Positions 32,502-43,489 of a stretch of 64,000 nt of DNA are shown here, piece after piece. A program made the position numbers and the translations under genes. Origin of the DNA: Saccharomycopsis fibuligera x Saccharomycopsis cf. fibuligera (Eukaryota > Ascomycota > Saccharomycetes > Ascoideales > Saccharomycopsidaceae). The stretch covers positions 1,364,001-1,428,000 of the forward strand of contig CP012818.1 in assembly GCA_001936135.1 (NCBI GenBank). Reading direction: 5' to 3'. The first letter of the stretch is position 1. Every line of letters begins with the position of its first letter. The notes below the pieces were generated by a model, which searched no databases, was not told the origin of the DNA, and saw only the letters and a list, made by a program, of their open reading frames with translations.

Positions 32502-34072
32502 AGTCATGTTTTCTTTTAAAATGCGCTACTTCTTGTAAATGTAAAACTGATATATTAGTCTAGATCGACAGCAAGAATCGGGCTGAAACAGCCTTATTCT
32601 TCCATCAAGTGATACCAGAAAATTAAAACAGTTCAAAAGTTAACCGGCATTTCAGAAGAAGCACTCTCGCTGATGGCATGACAAGGACTTTAATCGGAGA
32701 ACCGCTTCAATTTCTAATCTTGTTTACTACATTACCAAGCTAATGAATTAGATAACACCATATGATATCAATTGAACTATACTGTATATGCTACATATAT
32801 AAGTTTTGAAGTTTATATTTTCTGTTATTTATATATAATGAATAAATTGAATATTGCAACGGAGGATTTGTGTAGCCTGTGTTGTCTTTATTTTCATTAG
32901 AACATTATGTAAATATTTAGCTTTTATGTGGCTAATCTGACTGTCCAAATCAGTCATGTTGAAACCTCCAAATCTTCTAGATGTTTTAAAGGTATGCTAG
33001 TTGGCGATAGCGTTGGGTGTGATCTAAGTTGAGAAGAAGCTTTACTTTTCATTATATTTGCCTAAAATCTGCCAGTAGCCGAATAAGTAATAGGAATAGA
33101 GAATAAATAAAGCGGATGTACTTCGTAATAAACGGAATATAACTTTTATTAATGTCTCTACATAGTTAACATATGATGTGAAGTATTAAAACAGCCATCA
33201 TTCCAGACGTTTACCCCTATCTTTCCTATAAAGTATTATACTGTCTCAATAATTGAGAAATGGTACGGGCGTCGTTGTTGCTTCTTTCTTCCTCCTGTAC
33301 ATAGAGGTGGCGGAATAAAAGACATCAAACTAGAAAATTTTGCTTGAGTTTCGCCACGTGGCGTGGTTTTGGTATCATTTAATGCCTATGTTTGCTTGCC
33401 ACAGTCTGCTTGCTACAGTCTGCTTACGTTATATTCATGGGAGCAGCACCAGTGTGAGTTAAGCGGCACAAGACAAAAAAAAGCCCTTCGCCTTAAAGGG
33501 TCTACATATTTAGTTTGGCAATAGCTTGATGTCTCAACCGGTTTTTTCCTGAGTTTGGTTTGGCTATGACGGTCTTGGTCAAGCTCTCTGTTACCTTATA
33601 CTATCCAGCTGTAATCATGCAGCGACTACGTAGCCCCGCAGCTCTCGGATAACGGCTCCATTCCGGGTCTCGCATCTCATCTCACCGAAGCCATTACGTA
33701 TTCGAAAAAAAGAAGGAAAAAGGGAGAAGTCAAAAACTATACTATCATTAAATCTGAACAACCTCATATATCGCTCCTCTTCTTGCACGTAGATTTAAAT
33801 CAAACAAGGAAGCATATCTTACACACATAGTGGAGGACAGCCCACACTTCAGAAATATAGTTACGGGGCTCTCACGTGACGTTAATAATTCCTCGTATAG
33901 AGCTCGAGCATATAAGAAAATTTGCTTTTAGCGAAGACGCTTTTTTTCCATCCATACAAGCAGAAAATTAAGCTCAATCAGTCCCAAGGAAGGAGAACTG
34001 AAGAGAAGGCCAACAGCAAATCGCTTTTTTTTATCATAGTTCGTCAAATAAAAGCAATTGCTGTTACACATA
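32502..34072. other. 1.6 kb HMG1 upstream region
   Basis: No gene. It contains a perfect 12-bp palindrome CGCCACGTGGCG (33352-33363), a two-and-a-half-copy repeat of GCTTGCCACAGTCT (33390-33425), a second E-box, a sterol-response core and a TATA box near the gene (separate entry). Confidence 0.6.
33873..33918 (+). promoter_or_regulatory. HMG1 core promoter: E-box, sterol response element, TATA box
   Basis: CACGTG at 33873-33878, TCGTATA at 33893-33899 and TATAAGAA at 33911-33918, about 155-200 bp before the HMG1 start. TCGTATA is the core recognised by the Upc2/Ecm22 sterol regulators of yeasts, which activate ergosterol genes when sterol is low. Function here is inferred from the motif and its place. 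Confidence 0.55.
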
Positions 34073-37000
34073 ATGTTTAGTCTTAGTGATTATGTGTCCA
34101 ATTGGCTCGCGTCATTGGCAAGGTTATCGGCACACAAGCCAATTCACGTTATATTCTTAACAACGTTGTTAACCGCTGTTGCTTATTTGTCTGTCGTCGA
34201 CGAATATCTCAACTTTGACTCCTTCGATATCTCCAATGTTTCCTTCTATCATCCTCCATCTTCAAAGGACTATAAGGATTGGACTTTAATTGAGGATGCT
34301 AGTGCTTATCCAAACGCAGCTCACATTGCAATCACCCCACTTGAGTTCAGAAGAATTGCTAAACATGAAATTCCGGCTATAGCAAACACTTTTTACGGCG
34401 TCGACTCCACCGAAAAATATTTGATTTCTGAGTACGAAAATGCTCAAGACAGCATTGACTCAATTAGAACTGTTGTTTCCAATGACGGGACTGCTTGGAA
34501 GATTGTTCACCAGTACAAGATCAGCAAATATCAAGAATACATCAAGAATGCTTACAAAACCTTACAGTCAGTTATTCGTGGTGCTGAAACTTATGATATT
34601 GCTATCATCACAATTGCCTACGCTGCCATGTACTACACCTTTTTTAAACTCTTTTATGATATGAGAACACAAGCCAACTCTAAGTTCTGGTTGGGTTTTG
34701 CTTCGACCTCATCATCTCTGTTTGCATTTTTGCTTGCGGTTGGAACTGCCAAAATCTTTAATATTAGAGTTTCCTTATTGAGCTTGTCTGAAGGCATTCC
34801 ATTTTTAGTTGCCACCGTTGGATTCAACAGAATTGTGAAGCTTTCCGCCGCTGTTTTGAATGCCGCTGCAGTTGACAAAGAATCTCACAGTATCAGTTTA
34901 TTAATTTACAGACAACTCAAAGATAAAGCCCTCAATTTTGTCAAAGATCAATTGTTATGCGCTGCTGCATTTGTCGGGTGTTCAATTTATGCATCGCACT
35001 TGGAAGGATTAAGAAGCTTTTGTTTATTGAGTGCATTCATTATGATTTACGACGTGCTTTTGACTTATTCCTACTACTCTGCTGTCTTGGCTCTTAAAGT
35101 TGAAATCAACATGATTCATCAATCTATTGCTCTTAAAGATGCATTGGAAGAAGACGGTATTCCTGAACTTGCTGCTAGACAAGCTTCTTTAGCATCATTT
35201 GGGTCTCAAAAAGAACTTAGCTTGGGTCCAAATAGCGGATATGTTACCGCATTCAAAATTGCTAGTGTCGCCTTTTTCTTCGCATTCCATGCTTACTTAG
35301 TGGGCAGTAACTGGGTTTTTTTGAGCAGTAATGAGGACATTATTGAAGGCCACAACTTGCCCAAGTCAATTGCTAAACATATCTCTATCAGTTCAACCGG
35401 TACTGTTGTCACATTATTGGAACCAAAAATTTATGTTCCAAAGAACATTTTATTTCAAGTTGAAGACCTTGTTATCAGTATTCTTGAGAAGTTGTCTACT
35501 GCTATCAGAGATAAATTTATTAGTAAAACTTTGCTTTTCTTCTTGGGTACCAGTTCTGCCATTAATGTCTACTTGTTGAACGCTGCTAGAGCTCATTCTA
35601 TTGATAAGCCATCTCAACGTCTTAGCAAGGCTATTGCTTCAAAAGAAGCATCTAAAAGAGCAAAAGCTGCTTATGAATCACAAAAGAGTGTTTCAAAGAG
35701 CACTGATAATACTGACAGCAGCGAACCAACTTCTGATGTAAAGAATATTATGTCAGATAGTGGTATTGAACATACTTTTGAAGAATTGGTTGACATCCTC
35801 AAGAATGGCGAAGTTTCTAGCTTGTCCAATGAAGAAGTTACCACCCTTGTTGTTAATGATAAATTACCGTTATATGCTCTTGAAAAAAAATTGGGCGATA
35901 CTACTCGTGCTGTTGCCGTTCGCCGTCAAGCTATTTCTAAATTGGCCAAAAGCCCAATTGTTGATAGCTCTAGCGTTCCATATTTGAATTACGATTACGA
36001 TAAGGTGTTTGGCGCATGCTGTGAAAACGTCATTGGTTATATTCCATTACCCCTTGGTGTTGCTGGGCCATTGTTAATTGACGGTAAGCCATTCCATATT
36101 CCAATGGCTACTACTGAAGGTTGTCTTGTTGCTTCTACTATGCGTGGCTGTAAAGCTATTAATGCTGGTGGCGGTGTTAGCACCGTCTTGACTAGAGATG
36201 GTATGACTAGAGGTCCTTGTGTTAAATTCCCATCTTTGCAACGTGCTGGTGCTTGTAAGATTTGGCTAGATTCTGAAGAAGGTCAAAACTTGTTGAAAAA
36301 ATCATTTAATTCTACTTCTAGATTTGCTAGATTACAACATGTTCAAACTGCCATTGCTGGTTCATTGCTTTTCATTAGATTTAGAACTACTACTGGAGAT
36401 GCTATGGGTATGAATATGATTTCCAAAGGTGTTGAGTTTACGTTGAAACAAATGGTTGAAGAATATGGTTGGTCTGATATGGATGTTATTTCTGTTTCTG
36501 GTAACTACTGTACTGATAAGAAGGCTGCTTCTATCAACTGGACCAATGGTCGTGGTAAGAGTATTGTTGCTGAAGCTCGTATTCCTGGAGAAGTTGTTAG
36601 AAAAGTTCTTAAGAGTGACGTTGATGCTCTTGTTGAATTGAACGTCAGCAAGAATTTGATTGGTTCTGCAATGGCTGGCTCTATTGGTGGTTTTAACGCT
36701 CATGCCGCAAACTTGGTCACAGCTGTTTTCTTAGCCTGTGGTCAAGATCCTGCTCAAAATGTTGAAAGTTCCAACTGTATTACTTTAATTGACAATGTTG
36801 ATGGTGATTTGCAAATATCCGTTTCTATGCCATCTATTGAAGTGGGTACTATTGGTGGTGGTACTATTCTTGAACCTCAAGGTGCTATGCTTGATTTATT
36901 GGGAGTTCGTGGTCCACATCCAACTACTCCAGGAGCTAATGCTCATCAGCTTGCAAAGGTTGTTGCTTCTGCTGTTTTGGCCGCTGAATTATCATTGTGT

Positions 37001-37141
37001 TCAGCGTTGGCTGCAGGTCATTTGGTTCAAAGTCATATGCAACATAATCGTGGTAAACCTGCCACTCCAGCGGCCGCTACATCAAGCAAGGCTGATATTC
37101 AACGTTTGACTGATGGATCAAAAATTTGTATCAAATCTTAG
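34073..37141 (+). CDS. HMG1: 3-hydroxy-3-methylglutaryl-CoA reductase
   Basis: The ATG at 34073 (MFSLSDYVSNWLASL) gives 1022 residues. The frame is open from 34058 but has no earlier ATG. The N-terminal third is a multi-span ER membrane domain with a sterol-sensing-like segment ('LSLSEGIPFLVATVGFNRIV', about 240-260). A polar linker (about 510-600) leads to the catalytic domain. Catalytic residues are present: Glu682 in 'ATTEGCL', Asp776 in 'TGDAMGMNM', the lysine pair 816-817 in 'CTDKKAA' and His983 in 'AAGHLVQSHM'. The NADPH motif 'GTIGGGT' is also intact. It makes mevalonate, the committed step to ergosterol and isoprenoids, including the farnesyl group used on CaaX peptides. Confidence 0.97.
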   Translation: MFSLSDYVSNWLASLARLSAHKPIHVIFLTTLLTAVAYLSVVDEYLNFDSFDISNVSFYHPPSSKDYKDWTLIEDASAYPNAAHIAITPLEFRRIAKHEIPAIANTFYGVDSTEKYLISEYENAQDSIDSIRTVVSNDGTAWKIVHQYKISKYQEYIKNAYKTLQSVIRGAETYDIAIITIAYAAMYYTFFKLFYDMRTQANSKFWLGFASTSSSLFAFLLAVGTAKIFNIRVSLLSLSEGIPFLVATVGFNRIVKLSAAVLNAAAVDKESHSISLLIYRQLKDKALNFVKDQLLCAAAFVGCSIYASHLEGLRSFCLLSAFIMIYDVLLTYSYYSAVLALKVEINMIHQSIALKDALEEDGIPELAARQASLASFGSQKELSLGPNSGYVTAFKIASVAFFFAFHAYLVGSNWVFLSSNEDIIEGHNLPKSIAKHISISSTGTVVTLLEPKIYVPKNILFQVEDLVISILEKLSTAIRDKFISKTLLFFLGTSSAINVYLLNAARAHSIDKPSQRLSKAIASKEASKRAKAAYESQKSVSKSTDNTDSSEPTSDVKNIMSDSGIEHTFEELVDILKNGEVSSLSNEEVTTLVVNDKLPLYALEKKLGDTTRAVAVRRQAISKLAKSPIVDSSSVPYLNYDYDKVFGACCENVIGYIPLPLGVAGPLLIDGKPFHIPMATTEGCLVASTMRGCKAINAGGGVSTVLTRDGMTRGPCVKFPSLQRAGACKIWLDSEEGQNLLKKSFNSTSRFARLQHVQTAIAGSLLFIRFRTTTGDAMGMNMISKGVEFTLKQMVEEYGWSDMDVISVSGNYCTDKKAASINWTNGRGKSIVAEARIPGEVVRKVLKSDVDALVELNVSKNLIGSAMAGSIGGFNAHAANLVTAVFLACGQDPAQNVESSNCITLIDNVDGDLQISVSMPSIEVGTIGGGTILEPQGAMLDLLGVRGPHPTTPGANAHQLAKVVASAVLAAELSLCSALAAGHLVQSHMQHNRGKPATPAAATSSKADIQRLTDGSKICIKS

Positions 37142-37711
37142 TCTGCGAGTAGATATAAAAAATAACAAGTGCATGTTTAAAAAATTATAAAACTTAGAAA
37201 TTGATAAAATAAAGAAAAAAACAACAACTGAAAAATACAATTACTGCTATTTAATAAAATACAATCTAAAACAAATCAAACTACTACACAGAACAACGAG
37301 ATTTATTTTACAAAAGCCACAGTCTCTTTTGCTTAGGTTATTCAGTTTACGGATTTTGATATTCTCTATTTACCTTTTTTTTCTATTAATCTTAATTTCC
37401 ATTATTTTTTAGTTCATTTTTTTCTTATAGTTCCGCTGCTTCGCTTTTTTCAATTTTACCTTTTTTTTTCATGTCAATTTCACGCTATAGTTAATATTAA
37501 AATGTATTGAAAGAATTATACGTAGTAAGTTCTGCCGCTGATGCAATTTGTTTTCACTTTACGAAGGCATCAATCACGACTAAATCTCTTGTGATACGGA
37601 AAAGCCGCAAATCACGACTATAGCAATCGAGTTCAAATAAATTATTTAGAAAGAAAGGGGTACTATTGTTAGCTGTAGAATGAATAATAAATAATAATTT
37701 ATGCATACTAC
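37142..37711. other. Convergent intergenic region HMG1/SPC2
   Basis: AT-rich terminator DNA of two convergent genes. A near-repeat of AAATCACGACTA occurs around 37570-37622. No gene seen. Confidence 0.5.
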
Positions 37712-38417
37712 CTAAATTGACTTTTTAGTTATCTTCTCCAATTCCACCTTAAGAAAATTTTTGAATTCATCATACTCCAAAAATCCATTCTCATTGAATA
37801 ACTTTGTGAACTCAATTTCTGTCTTAACACTACTATTCGCACCATCAGCATTACCACTTTTGCTCACTTCAAGTTCAACAAAGTATACGGGCTTAGTCTT
37901 TTCTGATCTCGTCTTCACCACAATCTTCTCATTACCACTGTTATTAATATTTTTGTATCCGACAAACTTGATATTTTTTTCAACAAATTTCGTCCATACA
38001 AAAAGAACCCCGCTAATGGCAAAATACACTCCTATTAACAACACCATCACATCAAACGTTTCTTTGAATTCAGTTTTTTTGTCAATATAGAAAGCCCCAG
38101 CTGCGATGATTGAAAGCACCACATTTAACGCAAGTCGAACGTCAATGAGGTTGAAGTTTTCTTTGTATCCTAGGGCTTCGAATACGGAGAATAAATTCTC
38201 ATCGAGGTTGGCTCTGAGATCGTTTGAGGAGCTATATCGTTGGATCGGCTGTTAGCGTTATGAATCAAATTAAAACAAATTGTGCGAACCGAAAATGTAG
38301 CATAGATGGAGATAGATACCACACCGTAGACCACAAGGATATCTAGCTTTTCACTTTGCTAATAGAATGATAAACAACTTTCACTTACTATAAGTTAACT
38401 TTTTTAATCACTGGCAT
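37712..38417 (-). CDS. SPC2: Signal peptidase complex subunit Spc2, two exons
   Basis: Exon 1 is only 29 nt (38417-38389, 'MPVIKKVNL'). The intron is 38388-38232 (GTAAGT donor, GCTAAC branch, TAG acceptor). Exon 2 is 38231-37712. The joined protein has 182 residues and matches S. cerevisiae Spc2 from its first residues ('KKVNLYSSNDLRANLDE'). Two membrane helices lie near 50-68 and 80-97. Conserved 'FYIDKKTEF' and 'TRSEKTKPVYFVELEV' follow, with the C terminus in the cytosol. Spc2 links signal peptidase to the Sec61 translocon. Without the short first exon the helix-start region would be missing. Confidence 0.92.
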
Positions 38418-38843
38418 ATTGATGAAGTAGTTGAGTTATTGGTGATGATACAGTTGGAAATCTTGTTGATACAATACTGATGATACCATGGAAAAGGTTT
38501 CCTATTAGTTTGTCACTCCAAATACCGGCAGCACTGGTTTCCATCGGTCGATGGATGTGTTCTATGTTTACCACGAATATTATATATTTTGGAGTGCATG
38601 ACGTGTTACCCTCGTAAAGCGTGCAATATGCTCCGCATACTATGAATACTCATGACCAACATTGATATCGACAACGGCTTGACGGCCATAGAAACTACAA
38701 ATATAAGACAACTTGTGCCGCTTCTGTCCAGAAACAAGAGACCTGCTTTAAAAAAAAACAAAAAAAACAAACAAAAAAAAAAAAAACTCTATAGTCTTTT
38801 AAAAAATTACAATTATGCTGATAAAAACCATTCTATTCATTGA
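38418..38843. other. SPC2 promoter and 3' flank of the SDR gene
   Basis: About 430 bp without a gene. An A-rich run (38746-38784) lies close to the SDR stop codon. Confidence 0.5.
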
Positions 38844-40088
38844 TCAGCACAAAATTTCGGAGACCAACAAATCGAAGCTCTCTTTATCAAGCTTTCCTGC
38901 CGCAGCATCATAATCATTATAAGTTACAAGACTATTGTCTATATCTGTTGCTGTTGCAACATTCGGCTCATTTTGCACAGAATGGTCCATTTCACTAAAA
39001 CTACGCAACCATTCTACCAAAAAGAAGGGAAGTGCTCTCAAAACGGAAACAAGCTTACCATATAAAGGTAAAGTTATCTCGCCCACAACACCTTGCTTCA
39101 CATGAGCATAAATTTGATCAGCGACTTTCTTATGCGATAGTACTGGAGCTAAAAATGGTTTCGGGGGCTTAACGTCATTGAACAACAATGTATCTAGTTG
39201 ACCCAATTTGACTAACAAAAAGTGAATATCGAGATTCTGCTGCGATTGCTTCAAGGCCGAAAATTCGTGAATGATAGATTCATGAATAGCGATAATGGCG
39301 GATTTTGAAGCTGAGTATATTGACAAGTTTGCTGGAGCTATTAGTCCTAGCACTGAGGCAACATTGACAATAAATAGCCGACTATGATCTCGGCGATTTT
39401 TGGCTGCTGCTGTTGGTGCAAGCCTCAACTTGAGAATAAGCTTCATGGCTAGAATGTAAGAGAAAAGATTTGTTTGTAAAACCGATTTTATCTTTTTGTA
39501 TGTGAGTTGATGAAATGTTTCATTATGTTTTACTCCGACGTTATTAATAAGGACTCGCACCGGTCCAATATCACATTCCACTTTCTTGATGACCTTAAGC
39601 AAGGCCTGTTCGTCAGAGGCATCACATTGGAAAAAAACAAGCCTTTGAATAAATTGCTCATATGTACTTCTTCTAGTATTAGCAGTTTGTTTTCGACTGT
39701 TGCTGGACAAATATTCATCATACATTGATTTCATTTTCTCAGTATCAAATGGCGCAATGTCCACTAAGCAAACTTTAACATCTTCTTCATGAGCTAGAAA
39801 ATTGCGTAAAATTTCAAGCCCTAGTCCTCTGGAACCACCAAGGATTAAAACTATATCTCCTTGCTTTATTTGAAACCGTCTATCATAGCTGCAAAAAATT
39901 TTTAGTTTGTAGTATCGATTAAAACACGAGATCAAGTTCAATATCACTATTAGTGTAAGTATGCAGTAACAGCATGTAGAAGCGGAACCATTTGTCTTAA
40001 TAGCAACTGCTAATAATACGCTAGCTATAAATGCTTGCAAAAATGGAGTGAAGAGAGCATCTATGCTGAAAGTGGTTGCCTGTAGCAT
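38844..40088 (-). CDS. Short-chain dehydrogenase/reductase, membrane anchored
   Basis: This 414-residue protein has two N-terminal membrane segments (about 10-30 and 40-55) and then a classical SDR fold. The cofactor motif 'ILGGSRGLG' is at 82-90, 'NNVG' lies after 'IGPVRVLI', and the active site is 'YSASK' (Tyr-x-x-x-Lys) preceded by 'VNVASVLG' with its serine. The substrate is unknown. The layout of membrane anchor plus SDR resembles lipid- or retinol-type reductases (SDR16C-like) and yeast YDL114W-type proteins. A C-terminal tail of about 90 residues beyond the Rossmann fold is variable. A role in lipid metabolism is an inference from the anchor only. Confidence 0.85.
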   Translation of the reverse strand: MLQATTFSIDALFTPFLQAFIASVLLAVAIKTNGSASTCCYCILTLIVILNLISCFNRYYKLKIFCSYDRRFQIKQGDIVLILGGSRGLGLEILRNFLAHEEDVKVCLVDIAPFDTEKMKSMYDEYLSSNSRKQTANTRRSTYEQFIQRLVFFQCDASDEQALLKVIKKVECDIGPVRVLINNVGVKHNETFHQLTYKKIKSVLQTNLFSYILAMKLILKLRLAPTAAAKNRRDHSRLFIVNVASVLGLIAPANLSIYSASKSAIIAIHESIIHEFSALKQSQQNLDIHFLLVKLGQLDTLLFNDVKPPKPFLAPVLSHKKVADQIYAHVKQGVVGEITLPLYGKLVSVLRALPFFLVEWLRSFSEMDHSVQNEPNVATATDIDNSLVTYNDYDAAAGKLDKESFDLLVSEILC

Positions 40089-40368
40089 AGTATCGCATTA
40101 TGGAGCAGACCGAATGTGGGAATGTGGTTTCTGTTTACCGTACCGGTACAAAAAAAAGATTCAATTTCTTGATTTGAACTTCTCCGAAATTTTTCTTTTC
40201 ACATGTCCGCACAACAGGCACATACATGAGAGCTTGAAAACTATCATGATACTAAATTTTAATAGTAATTTTACAAGGATTTGCCCTACAATTTGCAAAC
40301 TACAGCTGAGAGCTCGTTTGATAAAATGCAAATGCTATAGTTTTCAAGTAAATAACTGCTATCCAAAA

Positions 40369-42336
40369 CTACCGTAACACAAACTGGCCTGTCTTGGCTA
40401 TGTATTTCACCCCTTTGAATGGTTTAACATTTTCCCCCAAACCTTTAGCACTAACCACCTTCAAGGATCCAACTTTAATTCCGCTAGGGACTGCTCCCTT
40501 GTAGCTGAACGACAAAGAAACATGATTCGGGAAGATAATCGCAGTTTCACTATTTGCCGCTGCAGTAACACCACCGCCACCACCAGAAAGTTCAGCGTTT
40601 TCAGCATCGCTATCCCGATCGTCAGCAAGATCATCATCTTCATGATATACCATCGTACCTCTGAAAACTGGATTGATACCAGTAGCTAAATTATCTTCAA
40701 ATATCCATTCACTTTTACCATTTGAGTTGAATTGAAAGTCGCCACCACTTAATCTAAGCACTTTGATAGCAGATACTTTACCTTTATGTAACTCGTGATT
40801 AATTTCAACTTTTAATTGCTCAATATTTTTGACGGTTTTCAAATTACTTATAAATAAAGTGATTTCAAATTCGTTACCCAAGATCCCCAAGTCGGTTTTA
40901 AAATCTGCTTGTATAATACCAATGTTCTTCAAGACTCTATTGGATTGAGGCAACATGTCTAAGTCGATTTCATAGTTGGATAATGTGCTTTTGCCATCAG
41001 GAGGAATAAACGACATCAAACCTGGTGAATTTTGCCATTTATCGAGTCTAATACATGGATGGAAAGTTGGGATCCCCATGTTATGGCCATTAGTATTTAA
41101 AATTAATTGAAGATCGGGTATACCGCTCAAATGAGAAGTTAAATCTATTTGGCCTTCAAGTTTAGCGATCACTGGTTTTGAATAATTCCGATAATTTGCT
41201 GCTGCAGCGGTTGAATAAAATGCAGATATTCCTGAAGGTACAGAATTGGTATGATCACTAGGCACTCTTGTAGGTGACATTACAAGATATATTTTTTCAG
41301 TGATATCGACAAAGAGCTCATTATTGGTATACTTAACATTTGCTTTTCTCCAGGGTATTATTGAACTTTCCTGCATTGATGATAATGATGAACTAGATGA
41401 AAATCCACCGGAACGGCCCATATTACGAATAGCATTAGTTGAAGGTTTTGAACTAGTAGCTGAAGATAAAAATCTGCTTAATGCTCCTTGAAACTGCACA
41501 GTGTCCTTGAGTTGGTTTAAATCGGTAACAAATGGATAGCTTTGTTCAATCATTTCACTTAACAAAAGACACAATGTGTCATAGTTTGCTTCTATTTTTA
41601 CTGGCACTAACGGATAACCAAAATAGTCTGTCATTATAGTTGTAAGCTGTTTCAAGAATTCCAAAGGTACTAGTGGGTTATACGCATTGAATTGGCTTTT
41701 CCCAAGGGCTACTGATAAATCTTCTCTTTCTTCTTCCTCGTTGTCATCATCACACTCGTCTTCATCGTCTTCATCGTCTTCATCGTCTTCATCGTCTTCA
41801 TCGTCTTCATCGTCTTCATCGTCTTCTTCCAGATCTTCACTTTCGTCTTCGTCCTCTTCACTTTCATCATCCAATTGATCATATCCTGATGCACTCTTAC
41901 CATATTGATTATTATTGTGAGTGTTTTTCTCCGATGAAATGGATTCTGCTTCGTTTCCGCTATTTTCATCTGTTTCCAACTGTTTAAGTTCAGAGACAAC
42001 ATAATAAGTCAAGTATTTTGTGCTGTAATGATATATAACTTGTAAAGGTGACAACCTTATCACCGGTGGAAGACCTTCAGTAAGGCTGAGTCCCACATTT
42101 TGAAATGAGCTGCTTTTGGCTATTTTGGATGCTAAGGATGAGACTTTTGAAATCACCTCTTTGAAATACGGTGCGCGCGAGGTTACTGGATACTCGAACA
42201 CAAGGTTACTGCAGACAAGTATGTTAGAATGCAAATGTTTCCAAGTTTTTCTCAACACAAGGCATTAGTGACATCATACCAAATTAAATACATACCTCTT
42301 GTCGTCAGTTATATATATACCATGAATGCCACTCAT
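40369..42336 (-). CDS. APM3: AP-3 adaptor medium subunit Apm3, two exons
   Basis: Exon 1 is 42336-42296 ('MSGIHGIYITDDK'). The intron is 42295-42209 (GTATGT donor, TCTAAC branch, CAG acceptor). Exon 2 is 42208-40369. The joined protein has 626 residues. The longin-type N terminus ('YITDDKSNLVFEYPVTSRAP') and the mu-homology domain starting at 'IIPWRKANVKYTNNELFVD' match S. cerevisiae Apm3. So do 'GIPTFHPCI', 'SFIPPDGKSTLSNYEIDL' and the end 'FKGVKYIAKTGQFVLR'. AP-3 carries cargo such as alkaline phosphatase from Golgi to vacuole. An acidic repeat of Asp-Asp-Glu (about 115-170) is inserted between the two domains and is unlike the S. cerevisiae protein. Confidence 0.93.
41755..41826. repeat. 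9-bp coding repeat in APM3
   Basis: About eight perfect copies of TCGTCTTCA (plus strand), encoding repeated Glu-Asp-Asp units in the acidic linker of Apm3. The period of nine keeps the frame, so copy number can vary without breaking the gene. Confidence 0.9.
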
Positions 42337-42442
42337 TGTTGCCTGCCTTAATTAGACTAGTCGTGAATGCTAAAGATGATTTGTCGTTGCTTTGTCGTTG
42401 TTTACAATATTTCATTTTCATTCGCGAAGACAGTTAACTTAG

Positions 42443-42452
42443 GTCACATGAC
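42443..42452. promoter_or_regulatory. GTCACATGAC E-box-like site upstream of APM3
   Basis: This near-palindrome differs by one base from the Cbf1 consensus GTCACGTGAC. It lies 107 bp before the APM3 start in a 235-bp gap. Similar sites occur upstream of RPS18. Confidence 0.35.
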
Positions 42453-42571
42453 AGAGTATATAAACTAGATGACAGCCGCACACTAGCTATAACGACCAAT
42501 TACTATATCTTCACGCAGCAAAATTTACAGCTCATCGTCTATTAACTAAAACCAACATAAGTAATGTTCAT

Positions 42572-43489
42572 TCAAAATAACGGAAAAGTCTCCTCCAACT
42601 GTGGCACACTCTGCTCTAGCTTTGATCTTTCTATCACAATCAAACTAAGATGAGGGTCAATACCATAGTCAGTAAATACTCTTCTAGAGTCTGTTTCTTG
42701 TAATTTGGTATCGTATGCAAACTTTTCGTGCTTCAAAGAGTTCTTTTCAAGCACCATATCTTCGTGATGAAAGTATTCAAACTCTTGCTGTTCCTTGCTG
42801 TTCTTTTTCACTTTTTTGTTCTTTCTGGACGTACGTTCTTCCTCAGAGTCAGAATCAGAGTCATCACTTATTTGACTTTCAACGAGCTTGTATACTTTGG
42901 AGATAATGACAAAGTATTTCAAATCAGGCTCCTGTTTATTGATTTCCTCAACCAAAAATTTGAACAATTGTGGGGACACTTCTACAGGAACATTGATAAT
43001 TCTTTCGTTAATTATAAGCCCCACTTTTTCACCATTATTCATGCCTAGTATTTTTTTGAGCAAAATGTAAAGTTCAGGTTTTGCTTGTGCTTTTTTCAAA
43101 AGATATTCAATGAGAGTGTTCAATGGCTTTTTTGACTTGTAGTTTTTTAAATTAACCAAAGATAAAAGAGCTAATGGATCACCATCTTTGCCATCTGTCT
43201 TAATAGAACTTCCTATGCAGGTATCCTTAGGGTCCAAGATGATATTCGTTAATCCGGAAAGATCAAATTTTGCATAATCGTCACCAAACAATTGTTTGAG
43301 AAAAGTTCTTAAACCGTGGAAATCAACTTCCGGATTCAAATCAAAAAAATCAAAATCCACATTAATGATGTCTTCTGCGTCTTGATCTTGGTCACTGTCA
43401 TCGTCGGAGTCACTAAACTCAATGTCATCATTTATTTTTGGCGCATCTTCATCGTACTGTTGTTTTTGAGATGCTGTTCTTTTGCTCAT
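42572..43489 (-). CDS. BCP1: Bcp1 (BCCIP family), Rpl23 chaperone
   Basis: This 305-residue intron-free protein starts with an acidic region ('FSDSDDDSDQDQDAED', about 25-40). The BCCIP core follows: 'VDFDFFDLNPEVDFHGLRTF', 'DPLALLSLVNL' and 'LLKKILGMNN' near 150. A Ser/Asp/Lys-rich insert leads to the conserved end 'VFTDYGIDPHLSLIVI'. In yeast Bcp1 is an essential nuclear protein that holds ribosomal protein uL14 (Rpl23) and assists export of Mss4. It lies head-to-head with FCF1, sharing a 279-bp promoter. Both act in ribosome biogenesis, so co-regulation is plausible. Confidence 0.94.
   Translation of the reverse strand: MSKRTASQKQQYDEDAPKINDDIEFSDSDDDSDQDQDAEDIINVDFDFFDLNPEVDFHGLRTFLKQLFGDDYAKFDLSGLTNIILDPKDTCIGSSIKTDGKDGDPLALLSLVNLKNYKSKKPLNTLIEYLLKKAQAKPELYILLKKILGMNNGEKVGLIINERIINVPVEVSPQLFKFLVEEINKQEPDLKYFVIISKVYKLVESQISDDSDSDSEEERTSRKNKKVKKNSKEQQEFEYFHHEDMVLEKNSLKHEKFAYDTKLQETDSRRVFTDYGIDPHLSLIVIERSKLEQSVPQLEETFPLF

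Noticed and set aside
34058-34072. HMG1 start five codons upstream of the ATG
   Set aside because: The frame is open but begins with TTG; the first ATG (34073) gives the expected N terminus.
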